A model generated the notes under the pieces. That model was not told where the DNA came from and ran no database searches. It saw nothing but the letters and a program-made list of their open reading frames with translations. Source: Hydractinia symbiolongicarpus (lineage: Eukaryota; Cnidaria; Hydrozoa; Anthoathecata; Hydractiniidae). From it: a DNA stretch of 60,000 nucleotides. The stretch covers positions 3,474,001 through 3,534,000 of the forward strand of contig NC_079879.1 of NCBI RefSeq assembly GCF_029227915.1, written 5' to 3'. Below, piece after piece: positions 36,001-47,800 of the stretch; position 1 is the first letter of the stretch, and every line of letters begins with the position of its first letter. Both the position numbers and the translations under genes were made by a program.

Positions 36001-39000
36001 AGAAAAAACGATTTCGCAAAACTTTACAAGTATGACCAGGTCTGTACTTTTTTTTATATTTTTACCACACACAAAGCAGTCCACCTTCACCAGAATTTTT
36101 TGAAGTTTAAAAAAATAAAACAATAAATCCAGCATACTAATAAGCTTTTTCATACAGCTTAACAGACAGCAAACTCAACAAAAAGCTTTCGATGGATTCA
36201 ATGAGGGTAGCCTAACGTTTGCACCAACATATAAATATGATCCAGGGACAGACGATTGGGACACTAGGTAACTATTTTAATATAACTTCTGCTAGCAATT
36301 TAAGGTTATCTATTGCGATAAAACGTTGACCAAGTGCTAAAAAATAGTTTAATCTTTAATTTAGTGAAAAGTCGCGTGCACCAGCTTGGTGTGATCGTGT
36401 GTTGTGGAAAGGAAAACAAATTGAACAGATAGCATACAGAAGTCATCCTCAATTGAAATTAAGTGATCATAAACCCGTCAGTGCACTCTTCACTGTTGGA
36501 GTAAGTAAGAATTGATACGATAAGATTGGTGTGAGAGCCTCCCAGAAAAAAACGCTATCATCTGAATTATGAATAGATGGATTTCTAATTTGTCGTTTCT
36601 GTTTTTGTGTACAGATCAAAGTTGTTGACCGAGCCAGGGAGCGTAAAGTGTTTGAAGAAATTGTTCGAAAACTAGACAAACGTGAAAATGATTCGCTACC
36701 TCAAGTTAAGTTAGGCAAGCACGAAGTGAGTATTTTTTTATGTATTTTATCTAGTGTGTTTTCGTTTATCCAGTACTTAATTAAATGTAATCATATTAAA
36801 CTTTTTTACATGATTTTTTTTTAGTTTCAATTTGATATTGTGGAATTCATGGAAGAGAGGGTGGAGGTTTTACCTGTTGCAAATATTGGCCAGGTGAGAG
36901 TATACGGGCCATTGTTATTGTTATTAAGAAGGGAAAGTTGTTGTGTTGTTTCTGTTTTTTTTGTGGGGAGAGAGAGGGGGCGTGTTCCGGGGAAAAACGC
37001 TATGAGAATAAACTGTTTGGGATCGAGGTCAGATGTTGTTAAGGTAGTATTTTTAGAGAAAAGAGGGCAAAAAAATGTTCGATTGTCTTGACCATTTTTT
37101 CCATATTTTCTTCCTATTCTGTGGAACATTTTTTTCGATTTATAGAGTCCAGTGGAATTTCAATTTATAGCAAAATTAGACGATGCTGACATTGCAAAAC
37201 CTTGGTTTCGAGTTAATCCCTCTGCTGGATTTATAATGCCAGGTTTGTACTCCCATACAACGTTTCCCAGAAAAAATCATAACCAAATTTTATAAACTGT
37301 AATTCTTTTCGTGCTGAGTGACCTTTTCCCCAGCATTGAGAAGCCCCAAAATAGACCAGCAGGAATAAGGTTAAATGTTGGACATATATCTGTCAAGCCC
37401 CTTCGGACTAAACACGTTTGTATTAACTCTAAATTCATTTCAGTTAACCCCTCCAGCTTTCCTTCCAATTCGTGTTTTGTTTCTTTGTTGCATGCGAGCG
37501 CTACCTGAAATGTGCATTGCAAGGACATTTCGGCTGATAAAAATGTCAAAGATGACCCATTCCTTTCCTGTTATTTTCTTACCGGAATATCAGAAAATGT
37601 TAAAATTGTTTTCTGTTTAATATCTTCTGTTGAGCATCTTCCACTGTGCAATATTTAGTTTTTTTATAACTTGTAATTGTAGGAGATGTATTGGAAATCG
37701 AGTTGTCAGTAATGGTAGACAAGCTGTCGGCGCCCATGGTGACTGTAGGAAATTGCATTTTAGATGACATCTTAGTACTTCATCTTGTTGATGGAAAAGA
37801 TTTCTTTGTATCTTATCAAGTTAAAAAGTTTGAGCCAAAAATTTACTAGCTCTTATGTATTTCTTCCTGAAAATTTGGATCAATTATTTTTGACTGTGGA
37901 ATTTCACCCTACACCCAACTATCGCTAACCGCAGAAAATGCTACGCCTTAAATTTCTGGAAAACGTGTTTATCCTTAACAGTTCGATATAGGTACCCTTA
38001 AGTGGCGTATATACGCCCAGTGTGTTTGGTTCTTCTCTCGAAGCTTTAGTAAGAATATATGGTCCTATCAGACAGGTACCAATGGATTCTTTAATTCAAT
38101 TGGTAAGAGTGTACTGCTTCTTTTTATTGCTCTTCAATATGTGTAAGTATTTAACTTTTGTTGATGTTGTGTGTTTTACAGGAAAGTATAGCCTCCGTAT
38201 TTGATTCAACTGATGGTGTATTTCCAGATTCCACGGAGCCTCTTGAAATACCGAAAGAACTGTGGTTGTTGATAGATCACTTATTTAAACACGGTATGAC
38301 ACAGGTGGGTGAAGAAATAAGAAAAAATAAAAAATGACAACAATTAGAAGTGTGATAATGTATCGAATTATAATGTTCGACGTACGTCTGTCTTTCTGTC
38401 TGTAATCCGAAATGGTAGCGATGAGGTGGGTTGTTCCAAGTGCTAACAAGTTTTCCTAAAAACGATACTTCACACGCGATATAAGTTCATAGCTCCACTT
38501 TTAGAGCGATTTCTGCACGGAGTAATTGGTTTTGTTTACGCTGTTTTTCTAGGAGAATATTCTTTTGCAGTCTGGTATCGATGAAGAAATTCGTCAGATT
38601 CGGCATCACTTAGATACAGGGCAGGGTGGAGAAATTCGTATCTTTTCTATTCTACTATAATCTCCATACTTTAGCTTGTAAGTGCCGTGGAAAAATCCTG
38701 TGGAGAAAGGATTCTCGGGAATCCTTTTATAGGGTCATAGCGGATGAAATTCTGATCTAAGTGTTATATAGGGTCAAAGCGCATGAAATTCTGATCTAAA
38801 TGTTATGTAGGGTCAAAGCGCATGAAATTCTGATCTAAATGTTATATAGGGTCAAAGCGCATGAAATTCTGATCTAAATGTTATGTAGGGTCAAAGCGCA
38901 TGAAATTCTGATCTAAATGTTATATAGGGTCAAAGCGCATGAAATTCTGATCTAAATGTTATGTAGGGTCAAAGCGCATGAAATTCTGATCTAAATGTTA

Positions 39001-40467
39001 TGTAGGGTCAAAGCGCATGAAATTCTGATCTAAGTGTTATATAGGGTCAAAGCGCATGAAATTCTGATCTAAATGTTATGTAGGGTCAAAGCGCATGAAA
39101 TTCTGATCTAAATGTTATGTAGGGTCAAAGCGCATGAAATTCTGATCTAAATGTTATGTAGGGTCATAGTGCATGAAATTCTGATCTAAGTGTTATATAG
39201 GGTCAAAGCGCATGAAATTCTGATCTAAATGTTATGTAGGGTCAAAGCGCATGAAATTCTGATCTAAATGTTATGTAGGGTCAAAGCGCATGAAATTCTG
39301 ATCTAAATGTTATGTAGGGTCAAAGCGCATGAAATTTTGATCTAAATGTTATAGGGTCATAGTGCGCGTGAAATTTTGATCTAAGTAACTAATGATTTGT
39401 CTTGAGAAAAAATGGGACTTTTTATGACATCATCAACCTGTTGTTTCCCCATTTATAAGGGGTATTTGCTCTGTTTTGGGCGCTTTTCTGTGATGCTGTA
39501 TGGTATGAACAAAAATGGCAACAAAGGTAGTAAGGAAAATACGCATGCATGTTTCCATCCTGTTCGAAAACATAAAACAAACGGGGCACAGAGAGACTTG
39601 TTTTTGTTGTGTTATTCTTTAACTCGCATATATAGCCGGGAGCATATTTTCTATTGGTGAAGCTTTGCTCTTATTTCTGGAAGCCCTTCCAGAACCTGTC
39701 ATCCCATACAAATATCACACGAGATGCTTAGAAGCATGCAACAACTATGTCTTATGTAAACAGGTACACGAAAAAAAATTGATTTTCTTTCTTTATATTA
39801 TGTTTCGCGCTCTATACGCAAGGTCAATGTTTTTTAACAGCTATGGATTTTGGAGCATTGAAATACTTTTTTAACTTCTGTAAATTATCGGTAATAATGC
39901 TGCGTGTTAAATATTTCGTTGTCCATTCCACATTTTATTCACAATTTCATTGATGGAATAAATGTATTTACGACATATTTTACTTTGTCAGGTAGTAACA
40001 CAACTTCCAGAGTGTCATGGCAACGTGTTTCGATACCTCACTGCATTTTTACGTGAGTTACTCAAGCAGAGCGCAGAAAACAAACTAGACGCCAAAATGC
40101 TTGGTATGTGAATTAAATATCTCATCATGTGGTAAGAAAAAATACCAACTGCTATTAACTAATTTTCAACCCACTTTCACTACATTTCCAATCCCATTGA
40201 AAGTGCCATGTTTTTTTTCTCGTTTTCAGACTTTTTCAAAATAGAAGACCTAATTATTCTTTCTATTTTTATTTCTGTCGCAAATGTCGATTTGTAGATT
40301 TAAGCTCTGAATTTGTTTTTGTTTACACAGCCACAGTGATGGGCTCCATCCTGTTGAGATCGCCGATGAACCAAAGCAAGAACTTGACCCGCAGAACGCA
40401 ATCACAGATAGCTCAAAAGAAAGCGAAATTTGTCTTTCATTTCCTGGTAAATGACTTCAGAGGTTGA
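29945..40467 (+). CDS. INPP5B: Inositol polyphosphate 5-phosphatase, OCRL/INPP5B type (27 exons)
   Basis: Exons: 29945-30045, 30348-30470, 30563-30660, 30749-30778, 31039-31143, 31328-31402, 31559-31618, 32975-33339, 33568-33776, 34069-34170, 34390-34504, 34875-34991, 35305-35412, 35501-35571, 35928-36039, 36158-36267, 36365-36500, 36615-36725, 36825-36893, 37146-37242, 37683-37819, 37992-38102, 38182-38304, 38553-38637, 39636-39763, 39992-40103, 40331-40467. They give about 1,048 residues. Layout: PH (about 10-150), linker, 5-phosphatase (about 389-679), ASH, RhoGAP-like. Catalytic motifs are intact: [48 protein letters not shown]. The RhoGAP-like domain has no arginine finger, as in the family, and no C-terminal CAAX. 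The LIQLE clathrin-box candidate sits where OCRL has LIDLE. By family it removes the 5-phosphate of PI(4,5)P2 on endosomes, Golgi and clathrin pits. The exon 1 donor is uncertain (30,045 or 30,048). Invertebrates usually have one gene for OCRL and INPP5B; the N-terminus is closer to INPP5B. Confidence 0.93.
32975..33339 (+). CDS. INPP5B: Phosphatase exon 8: disordered linker with FDPL motifs
   Basis: Encodes the PH-to-catalytic linker, rich in Asp, Glu, Lys and Ser. It contains two similar motifs, ITNFDPLSS and LKDFDPLSK, about 58 residues apart. In this position OCRL has AP-2 and clathrin contacts. The GSTVSF extension past the donor is intron. Acceptor CTTTTAG and donor GTAAGT are clear. 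Confidence 0.9.
38732..39386 (+). repeat. 39-bp minisatellite, 17 copies, in phosphatase intron 24
   Basis: Units begin GGGTCAAAGCGCATGAAATT and continue CTGATCTAAATGTTATGTA. The period is exactly 39 bp over 16 steps (38,732, 38,771 ... 39,317), with a shortened last unit. Variants alternate between TTATGTA and TTATATA and between AAATG and AAGTG. The array lies between exons 38553-38637 and 39636-39763 and does not disturb the splice signals. Confidence 0.96.
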
Positions 40468-40640
40468 GCTCGAAGATGTCATATTCAAGAGAGAGAGAGA
40501 GAGTACGCGACAGGCTTGTAACAGCTGCTCAGATAAGTTGTTGTGGTGAGGCTGTGTCTAATAATGTTTACAGCCAGCCTGTTTTGAGCACTTGTGAAAT
40601 CCAAACGGTTATCCATGCATTGCATTGCATTGATTTAAAG

Positions 40641-40646
40641 AATAAA
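40641..40646 (+). terminator. Candidate poly(A) signal of the phosphatase gene
   Basis: AATAAA lies 174 bases after the TGA at 40,465-40,467, in an AT-rich 3' UTR-like stretch with T-rich sequence following. Confidence 0.5.
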
Positions 40647-42609
40647 CAAACATTTTTTACTGTTTCACGTTTTATCCCACCTGATATTTTATTTATAGAT
40701 TGCTTTTTAATTCTATATCCCAATAATTCTTTTATTTTCGCGTGTATTTTAAATTGGTTGCTTTCTTCTTAACGTTAAGAACATGGCGACACATTTTGCT
40801 CAACTTTTAACATTTTTTGAAGCAATATGTATATTGATATTCAGCGTACGTTTAATTTGTATTTATTTTTTTACTAAATAGATATTAAGACAACTTGGAA
40901 GTCAACTTATGTATGTCTTCATTTCCAAGGCCTGTGGTTTGTACTGGCTAATGTTTAAAAAAATAGTCGGTGGTCGTGGAAAAATCAATGGGTTCACCCG
41001 TTCTTTTTATACCACATTGCGTGCGTCGCACTACTTGTGGTACCATTTTGCGTGAGAAACGTGTACTTGTTGAGTTTATTAAATAGAAAAAATGCACAAA
41101 GGAATTTATTACGAATTCACCTTTTCAAATAATAATTTAAAAAAATTTAAAAGAGGCTACATAAGGACTGTTGGTTTTCGACTTCAGTGACTTCCACGAA
41201 AATCGAGCTAATGGCAGTGGAAATGTTTGATTAATGACAACATCTTAAATCATTTTAAATATCATATTAGGCATCCAAATGCAACTAAAAATGACAGAAA
41301 AGTTCCCTACATACATTCGATATCCATGATTTATTCGATATAAGCACATACTTGCTTTTTACTCATGTAATAAAATAAATTTTTAAACCAGCTAGCTAGC
41401 TAATATCTTTTGAAATTTTGCATAGAAACATAATGCACATGAATCCAGTCGAAGCAGCCAAAAAGTCTTTTTAGAGGTATTAATTCCCTTAAAGCTACTA
41501 TTAGCATTTTTAACAAATACAGCTCCTCGTGTTGTCTTTGTTCCCTGGGCAAAACAACTCAAACTAAACTCATCGTCTAACAAACAGGCCTGTATTTTTT
41601 TCTATCAAAAAATAAAAAAATGATGAGTTTAGTTTACTAGATTACCTGTAAACGGATTACTTAAAAATCAAGGCGCAAGAAATTATACACCACATAGACT
41701 GTTGTGGTCTGTTTGTTACACGCAATCCTTCGGAATGTGTGGGGATTAAACTTATTGAATTGTTTCGTAGCGCCTTTAAGTTCTTTTAGCACAAAAAAGT
41801 TGCCACACGGTCTGCCCTCGATAAGTGGGAACGTGGAAAATAGTTTCATTATCAAATGTTCCACTTATCCGATTTTCGAGAAAATGAACCATTTACGGGT
41901 CGATTCAAAAAAAGGGATAGTGGGTCTGTTTCTTATTTCTAAACTTCACACAAGAACAATAATCTTTAATTACACTAGCTCGCAGATGCTAGGGTATTCA
42001 AATACTGCTGTCCGTCCCAAAATGGAAATTTTTGTCTCTCTGACCACCGACACGGGAGTAGTCGTGTGTTCGAATCTCATCTGGGAAATTATTTTTACTT
42101 TTTTTTCTCTTTTTACTATCTCGACTGCGAGGATGTGTTTCCAACTCGTAACTAACTAACCAAACGGTCAATTGCAGCGTCACAAATTTAAACTTCATAC
42201 CTAAACTCTCTAATTACTTAGATGTCATTGGCCAAAATTGGTATTTGTTTCCGACAAAATTTGGCACAGTTAACAAAAAAATTATGCAATTTGATTTTTT
42301 GTCACCTAAATGTTTTTTTAGGCCAAAATTGGTCCAAAAATTAAAATTACTTTATTTTCGACAAAATTTGGCAAAGTTAACAAAAAAAGTATGCTGAACA
42401 TGATAGTGACATCAAAATGTTAACTTTCAACTATAAATGATAGGCTGTATTTTTTATTTTTTCTAGTAATATGGTTTTTTTCAACTAAAGCTATTTCTTT
42501 TTTCGAACAATTAAGATCGTATATTATTTTTCTTTATTTTGCTTTTTCTCACTGAGTGACTTTCTTATACCCCGTTTTTTTGTTGTTTTTTTTGTTTTGT
42601 TGTTGTTGT

Positions 42610-42619
<10 letters not shown>

Positions 42620-42640
<21 letters not shown>

Positions 42641-42641
42641 G
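42620..42641 (+). repeat. 22-base poly-G run
   Basis: An uninterrupted G22 directly follows a T tract at 42,609-42,619. Its length may be unreliable in the assembly. Confidence 0.9.
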
Positions 42642-43503
42642 AAGGGTTTACTGAATTACTGAATTTTAAAAAATTTAGGTGTAGCTTGTGGTCTTTCTTC
42701 TTCCTGTCAGTCAGTTTACTCCAGACTGACCTAACGAAAATTGAAATTTCGAGGAATTTTCTATCAATCTTAAATAGCAAAATATGTAGTGTCTAACTTC
42801 GTAACAGAAATCACAATTTCATAGACAGCTTTTTATAAACTTTGTTAGCGAGCTAGGTTACGTATATTATACGTCTTGTTGTAGCTTGCTTCAAGTTTTT
42901 ACATAACTCATCTATCTATCGTCGCTGAAATTTTGATGGTGCAACGTTGAACCTCACCAGATTCCATAAAAAAAACGGAAGTCCAGTACGATTTCAATTA
43001 ATTACATTGACGAAAGCTTTTCAAGGACTATTTCGATGTCATCGCATTTTTTTCGTCATTTATACTGCTTTGACTGCATCCTAGTCTTAACGAATCATTG
43101 TAAAGATCGACGCGTCAGATAAACAGGTTCTGTTGCAGTAACGGTAACATCGAAATTCGCACAATCTTTGGGTGTAACATCGTCGAAAATTTGAATGACG
43201 CAAGAGCTTTTAATTTTTCTGAAAAAAATAAACCAGCCGTTCAGTAGCATTTTCAGCGGCGGATTTTAAAAATAGCTGTACAAATCTTCGAGTTGTTATT
43301 TGAGAAATTAACAATTACAATTTTAAGTTTGTTCTGCATCCGGTCAGAAAATTGCGTTCTTTCCCTAACCCCTGTGTTGTTAACACGTCGGCGTTTTTGT
43401 GGATAAGAAAGAATAAAATAATATATATGTATTATAAAAATGATCAGTTTCTGTATCTTGTTTAACAATGTAATTTATACGACCAAAGCCCATTCTAAAG
43501 TAT

Positions 43504-44112
43504 CATACCTTATCGGGGAAAAAAAAGTCGGGGAGAAGTGACCAAATTTTGCAAGTGACTTAATTAACTTAACCAAAATGTTCCCCTTTTTTTTCCCCGA
43601 CTAGTATTTTTACCCAATTTTTGTATACCCGACTAAGAATTTACCCTGACTTGTTTTATCCTAAACTTTTTTTATCACTGTTTTTATCATTGTTACAACC
43701 TTAATAAATTGCAAAAAAGATTACAAGAAAGGATCGGAAACATAAAAAGCATAATGGAAACAAAAAGAAACAAACATTTTGTGTTTAAACAAACATGAAA
43801 CAATCATACAACAATAACATCAGTAGTTCTTTTAAGTCAAACAATGGATTCGCAGTTCTTTTCGATTTCGAGAAGCAAGGAATGGGTTGTCAGTATTGTC
43901 GTAGTTGTTTTTGTATAAAAACATACATAGATAAATAAAAAAGATTGATTCAAATTCCCTTGTGAGGTTATCTACAGGAATATCAAAAATTAGTTGGGGA
44001 AGAGTGACTTTTTTTCAAAAGTGACTTAATTTTTCCCCGACGAAATTTTAACCCAACGAGATTTTACCCAACGAAATTTTCCCCCGACTTTTTTTTTCTC
44101 CGATAAGGTATG
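43504..44112. mobile_element. Short inverted-repeat element (~610 bp)
   Basis: The left CATACCTTATCGGGGAAAAA and right CTCCGATAAGGTATG ends are inverted repeats of about 27 bp with one or two changes. Subterminal CCCCGAC and CCCAACGAAATTTT-type motifs are repeated on both sides in opposite orientation (43,595-43,660 and 44,030-44,095). No ORF fits a transposase, so this is a MITE-like element. The target-site duplication is unclear. Confidence 0.75.
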
Positions 44113-44733
44113 GTTCTGTACAACTTCAACTGTAAAAAACTGTTGTAGGAATCGCAAAACAGCGCTATAAAAAACGTTCTCCAAACCTTCTCCAAAATGA
44201 TATTGCATATTTACACGTGCTGGAGAAATTAACATAACAAAGAAAAATAACAATAAATATTCGACATGATCAATCAGAAAAAAAGCTAATAAAAACGTCC
44301 AATTAATGTTTAGCATCTATTTAATCCGTGTTTTGTTTGTCCCTTCGGACTTACATGGTTCTTTACCTTCATCAACAACTGTGACCGAAATTTAAACGCA
44401 TCACACACATTTCGTCCCTAGGTGTTATTGTATCTTTTCTGCAATGTTGCCGTCTTGATGTCAAAAAAGATATTCGATGCACTGGAGACGAGGTTGAAAA
44501 CACATCTTAATAATGTTGTGAGCGAAAATTTTGATCACCATGTGCTCAACCACACGTAAACATATTTTGTAACAAGGTATTGTTTTTATGTGACAAAATT
44601 TAGAATTAATTCCATGGGGCGAGGTGAGTAAATACTTTAACTCACTTGTCAAAGCAGATTGCACTTCAAAGTCATGGATGCATGACTGAAGTTTGGAAGT
44701 TATATTTTGTCCACGTTCATTTTAGCCTTCGAG

Positions 44734-44809
44734 ATGAAGCGGAGTGGTCTTCCGAGTAAAAAAATGTTATTAATCGCGTTTGTCGAGTTGATTATTTTTA
44801 TCGATAAAG
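44734..44809 (+). CDS. Lectin gene exon 1, signal peptide
   Basis: ATG at 44,734 encodes a short basic stretch, then a hydrophobic core ([13 protein letters not shown]), ending in phase 1 at GTAAGG. An acceptor-like TTTTAG ends 8 bases before the ATG. A second in-frame Met at 44,764 would give a more compact signal peptide. Confidence 0.8.
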
Positions 44810-47800
44810 GTAAGGTTTTTTTCATAATTCGTTTCAAGGAAAATCGTCAACTTGAGCAACCTGTTTAAAAAGAAACAAAAACTCTTATAAATAAGAACTT
44901 AACTATTTGAATGCTTTTTATAGTATCATACTATAACCCCCTTAAAATAACCACATTGGCTTATCTTTTTTGAAGTAAATTTGGGCATTATTAGAAAAGT
45001 CTTATTTCAGGGTAAAAATAAAATGGGATTTTAACAAAAATGCGTAAAAATTTCAAAGGATGGACGGCAGAACTTTATTTTCAGGTACTTGTCAAATATC
45101 TATATTAGAAACTAGCGGAATTTTTATGTCATAAACAAAGTCATATAACATGTCACCGTTGCTGGTTTATTGTCTATTGCCAGGAAAAAATACATCGTAG
45201 TTATCATACAATTTATCACGGTTATTTTGATTTAACTAGTGTAAGGGCCAAAGGGTTTATATACAGGCAGCTTTTTATCAGGGTGAAAATAAAATTAGGA
45301 AATAGGGCGGCTTATTTTGTTTTTTATACATTTCGCAATTCCAGTACAGAGGTTTTGTATTGTAGGTATTTTCTAAAAACTTTATAAGTATGTAACATAA
45401 AATACATGAACATTTTTTCAGGTTTATCATTCGATTCCTCTCTGTACGAGTATTCTATCAATTCATGGAGCGAAAGCACCTGGGATGAAGCGGAAAAAAA
45501 ATGTACGGAGAAAGGCATGCATTTAGCCACAGTGTCGAATCAAGCTGAACTAAACCACATTCATAGTTTAATACGTGATTGGTATAAAGAAAACGCACAC
45601 TGGATCGGACTGAACGATAAACAGAAAGAAGGCGACTGGAGATGGGAAGATGGATCTTCTTCGAATTTCACAAAGTGGAGAAGTGGTGAACCAAACGGAC
45701 AGACTAGAGAAAATTGTGTTGCAATTGTCAATAAAGAGTTTCTCGATATGCCATGTTCTGCTTCATATGTGCACTCCGTGTGCAAGAAAACATGTAAGTT
45801 TTTACGTAATTTTTTCCTCGGAAAATCTGTCATCTCCAATAATTAAAAAAGATCTTTGGATGGGTTTTTGAAATTCGTCTTCACAATCGTCACAGTTTGT
45901 AGCACTTTATAATTATTATTTAAGTTTTCACAAAGTTCCCATATTCCAATAGTTTGTTCATTACGCTGATAAAATATCCTGCTGCGATACAGGCTTTTAA
46001 ATTGTAGTCAAAACCCTTTTTTGTTGATCGTAGTGCCTTGTGGGTTATGCAAAGAAAATGGCGGACGTTGTAATGCTAACAAAACATGCGAATGTCCATC
46101 AAGCAAGAGTGGAAGTTACTGCGAGAAAGGTAAGATTATATAAACACATTCCACAATGCATAAACAGGCTTAATATATTTTAAGAAGTGACCTCGTAAGA
46201 TTTACATTTAGACAAGAACGAATGTGCTTACAACAACGGGGGCTGTGAACATCATTGTTTAAATAACAAAGGAAGTTACTCATGCAGTTGTAAACCGGGT
46301 TATAAATTGGATGCAAATGCCAGATCATGCATCGGTAAGCGAAGCATGATACCAAAACCCTTTTTCACATTATTTAACCCCAAAATTTTACTGGTTATAA
46401 CTTTGTCACGGATTCATTGTTTTCACTTTTTAAGACGTTGACGAATGTGCTGGAAGTCATGGCTGTGAATCACACTGTGTTAACACGATTGGGAGCTATC
46501 AGTGCAGCTGCAACGAGAATGAAATACTTTGGGAAGATGGAAAAACATGCCACAGTAAAATTTCTTTACTTTCATATATATACAAACCAGTTATTAGTCT
46601 ATTGAAGTATATGATTAGGAGCTACAACAGAAGGCTACGATATACAGAGTAATAGTCTTTACCCGTGGAAAAATCCACGGAGTCGTTCGTCTTCATATTA
46701 CACGCTTTTTTGTATGGCTGTTACACGACGCTTTTCTTGCGGACAGACAGACAAAATACGGCTATTATTAAGAGACTAGTCGTTAGCCCGTGGAAAAATC
46801 CACGGGGTCGCCCGTCTGTTTACCCGTCGCAACAAAGTGGACAAAAATATACCGCATTTGGTATTGATGCGCATTTTAAAAATTTCGTGTTTCCGTTACG
46901 GGACACGGGTTTCGCGGACACACGGACAGGCAGACGACGGCTATTATTAAGGAGACTAGTCGGTAGCCCGTGGATAAATACACGGGTTCGCCCGCTCTTT
47001 ATAATTTTGTGAACCAGTTTTTCTCGCATAAGCAGAGACGGAATACGGCTATTTTCGTCTACCCCTTGTCGCGTTTGCTATTTGTTCTTTCATGTGTCCG
47101 CAGCACGGCTATAAAATTGCAGGGACACGCGTATTTTCAAGGTAGGTTTCAATTGTACCTACCTACTTTTAAAAAATCAGTTCGTCATATTAAATTACAT
47201 ATTACATCGGATTCTAGTCTAATTTTTCACTGAAAATTCCATAATTCAGTGGATATTAATTAAATTTCTCGTGCTGATGGTCGACTTTTATCATTTTATG
47301 TGAAATTATCAACTTCTCTTTCAGCATCTTTCGACACTTCTTGGTACGAATATTCTATCAATTCAAGGAGCGGAAGCACCTGGGATGAAGCAGAAAAAAA
47401 ATGTACGGAGAAAGGCATGCATTTAGCCACAGTGTCGAATCAAGCTGAACTAAACCACATTCATAGTTTAATACGTGATTGGTATAAAGAAAACGCACAC
47501 TGGATCGGACTGAACGATAAACAGAAAGAAGGCGACTGGAGATGGGAAGATGGATCTTCTTCGAATTTCACAAAGTGGAGAAGTGGTGAACCAAACGGAC
47601 AGACTAGAGAAAATTGTGTTGCAATTGTCAATAAAGAGTTTCTCGATATGCCATGTTCTGCTTCATATGTGCACTCCGTGTGCAAGAAAACGAGTACGTT
47701 TTAACTAATTTTTTGGTGTACATACTTTACACAAACTGTGTCCTCTGGAAATCTATCATATCCTTCGCCAGTATTAAAAAAAAGATTTTGGGATGGGTTT

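Larger units (their letters stand above)
40470..43500. other. Intergenic region between phosphatase and lectin genes
   Basis: About 3 kb without a supported gene. A degenerate copy of the GTGGAAAAATC stem-loop repeat is at about 40,965-41,060. A 151-residue open frame at 41,704-42,159 has no recognisable domain. 42,617-42,645 holds a T run followed by 22 G. Paired TTGGCAAAGTTAACAAAAAA-type direct repeats occur at about 42,230-42,390. Confidence 0.5.

Noticed and set aside
42040-42110. tRNA-like GTGTTCGAATCTCATC (B-box-like) sequence
   Set aside because: No matching A-box or cloverleaf could be found upstream. At most it is a decayed SINE head.
41704-42159. 151-residue plus-strand open frame between the phosphatase and lectin genes
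   Set aside because: No recognisable domain, low-complexity ends and an overlapping antisense frame. It looks like a chance ORF in repeat-like DNA.
44026-44316. 96-residue minus-strand ORF with hydrophobic start
   Set aside because: It runs into the inverted-repeat element at 43,504-44,112 and has no family resemblance. It was not treated as a gene.
46655-46700. Hammerhead ribozyme in the stem-loop repeat
   Set aside because: The conserved CUGAUGA and GAAA core elements are not present around the hairpin.
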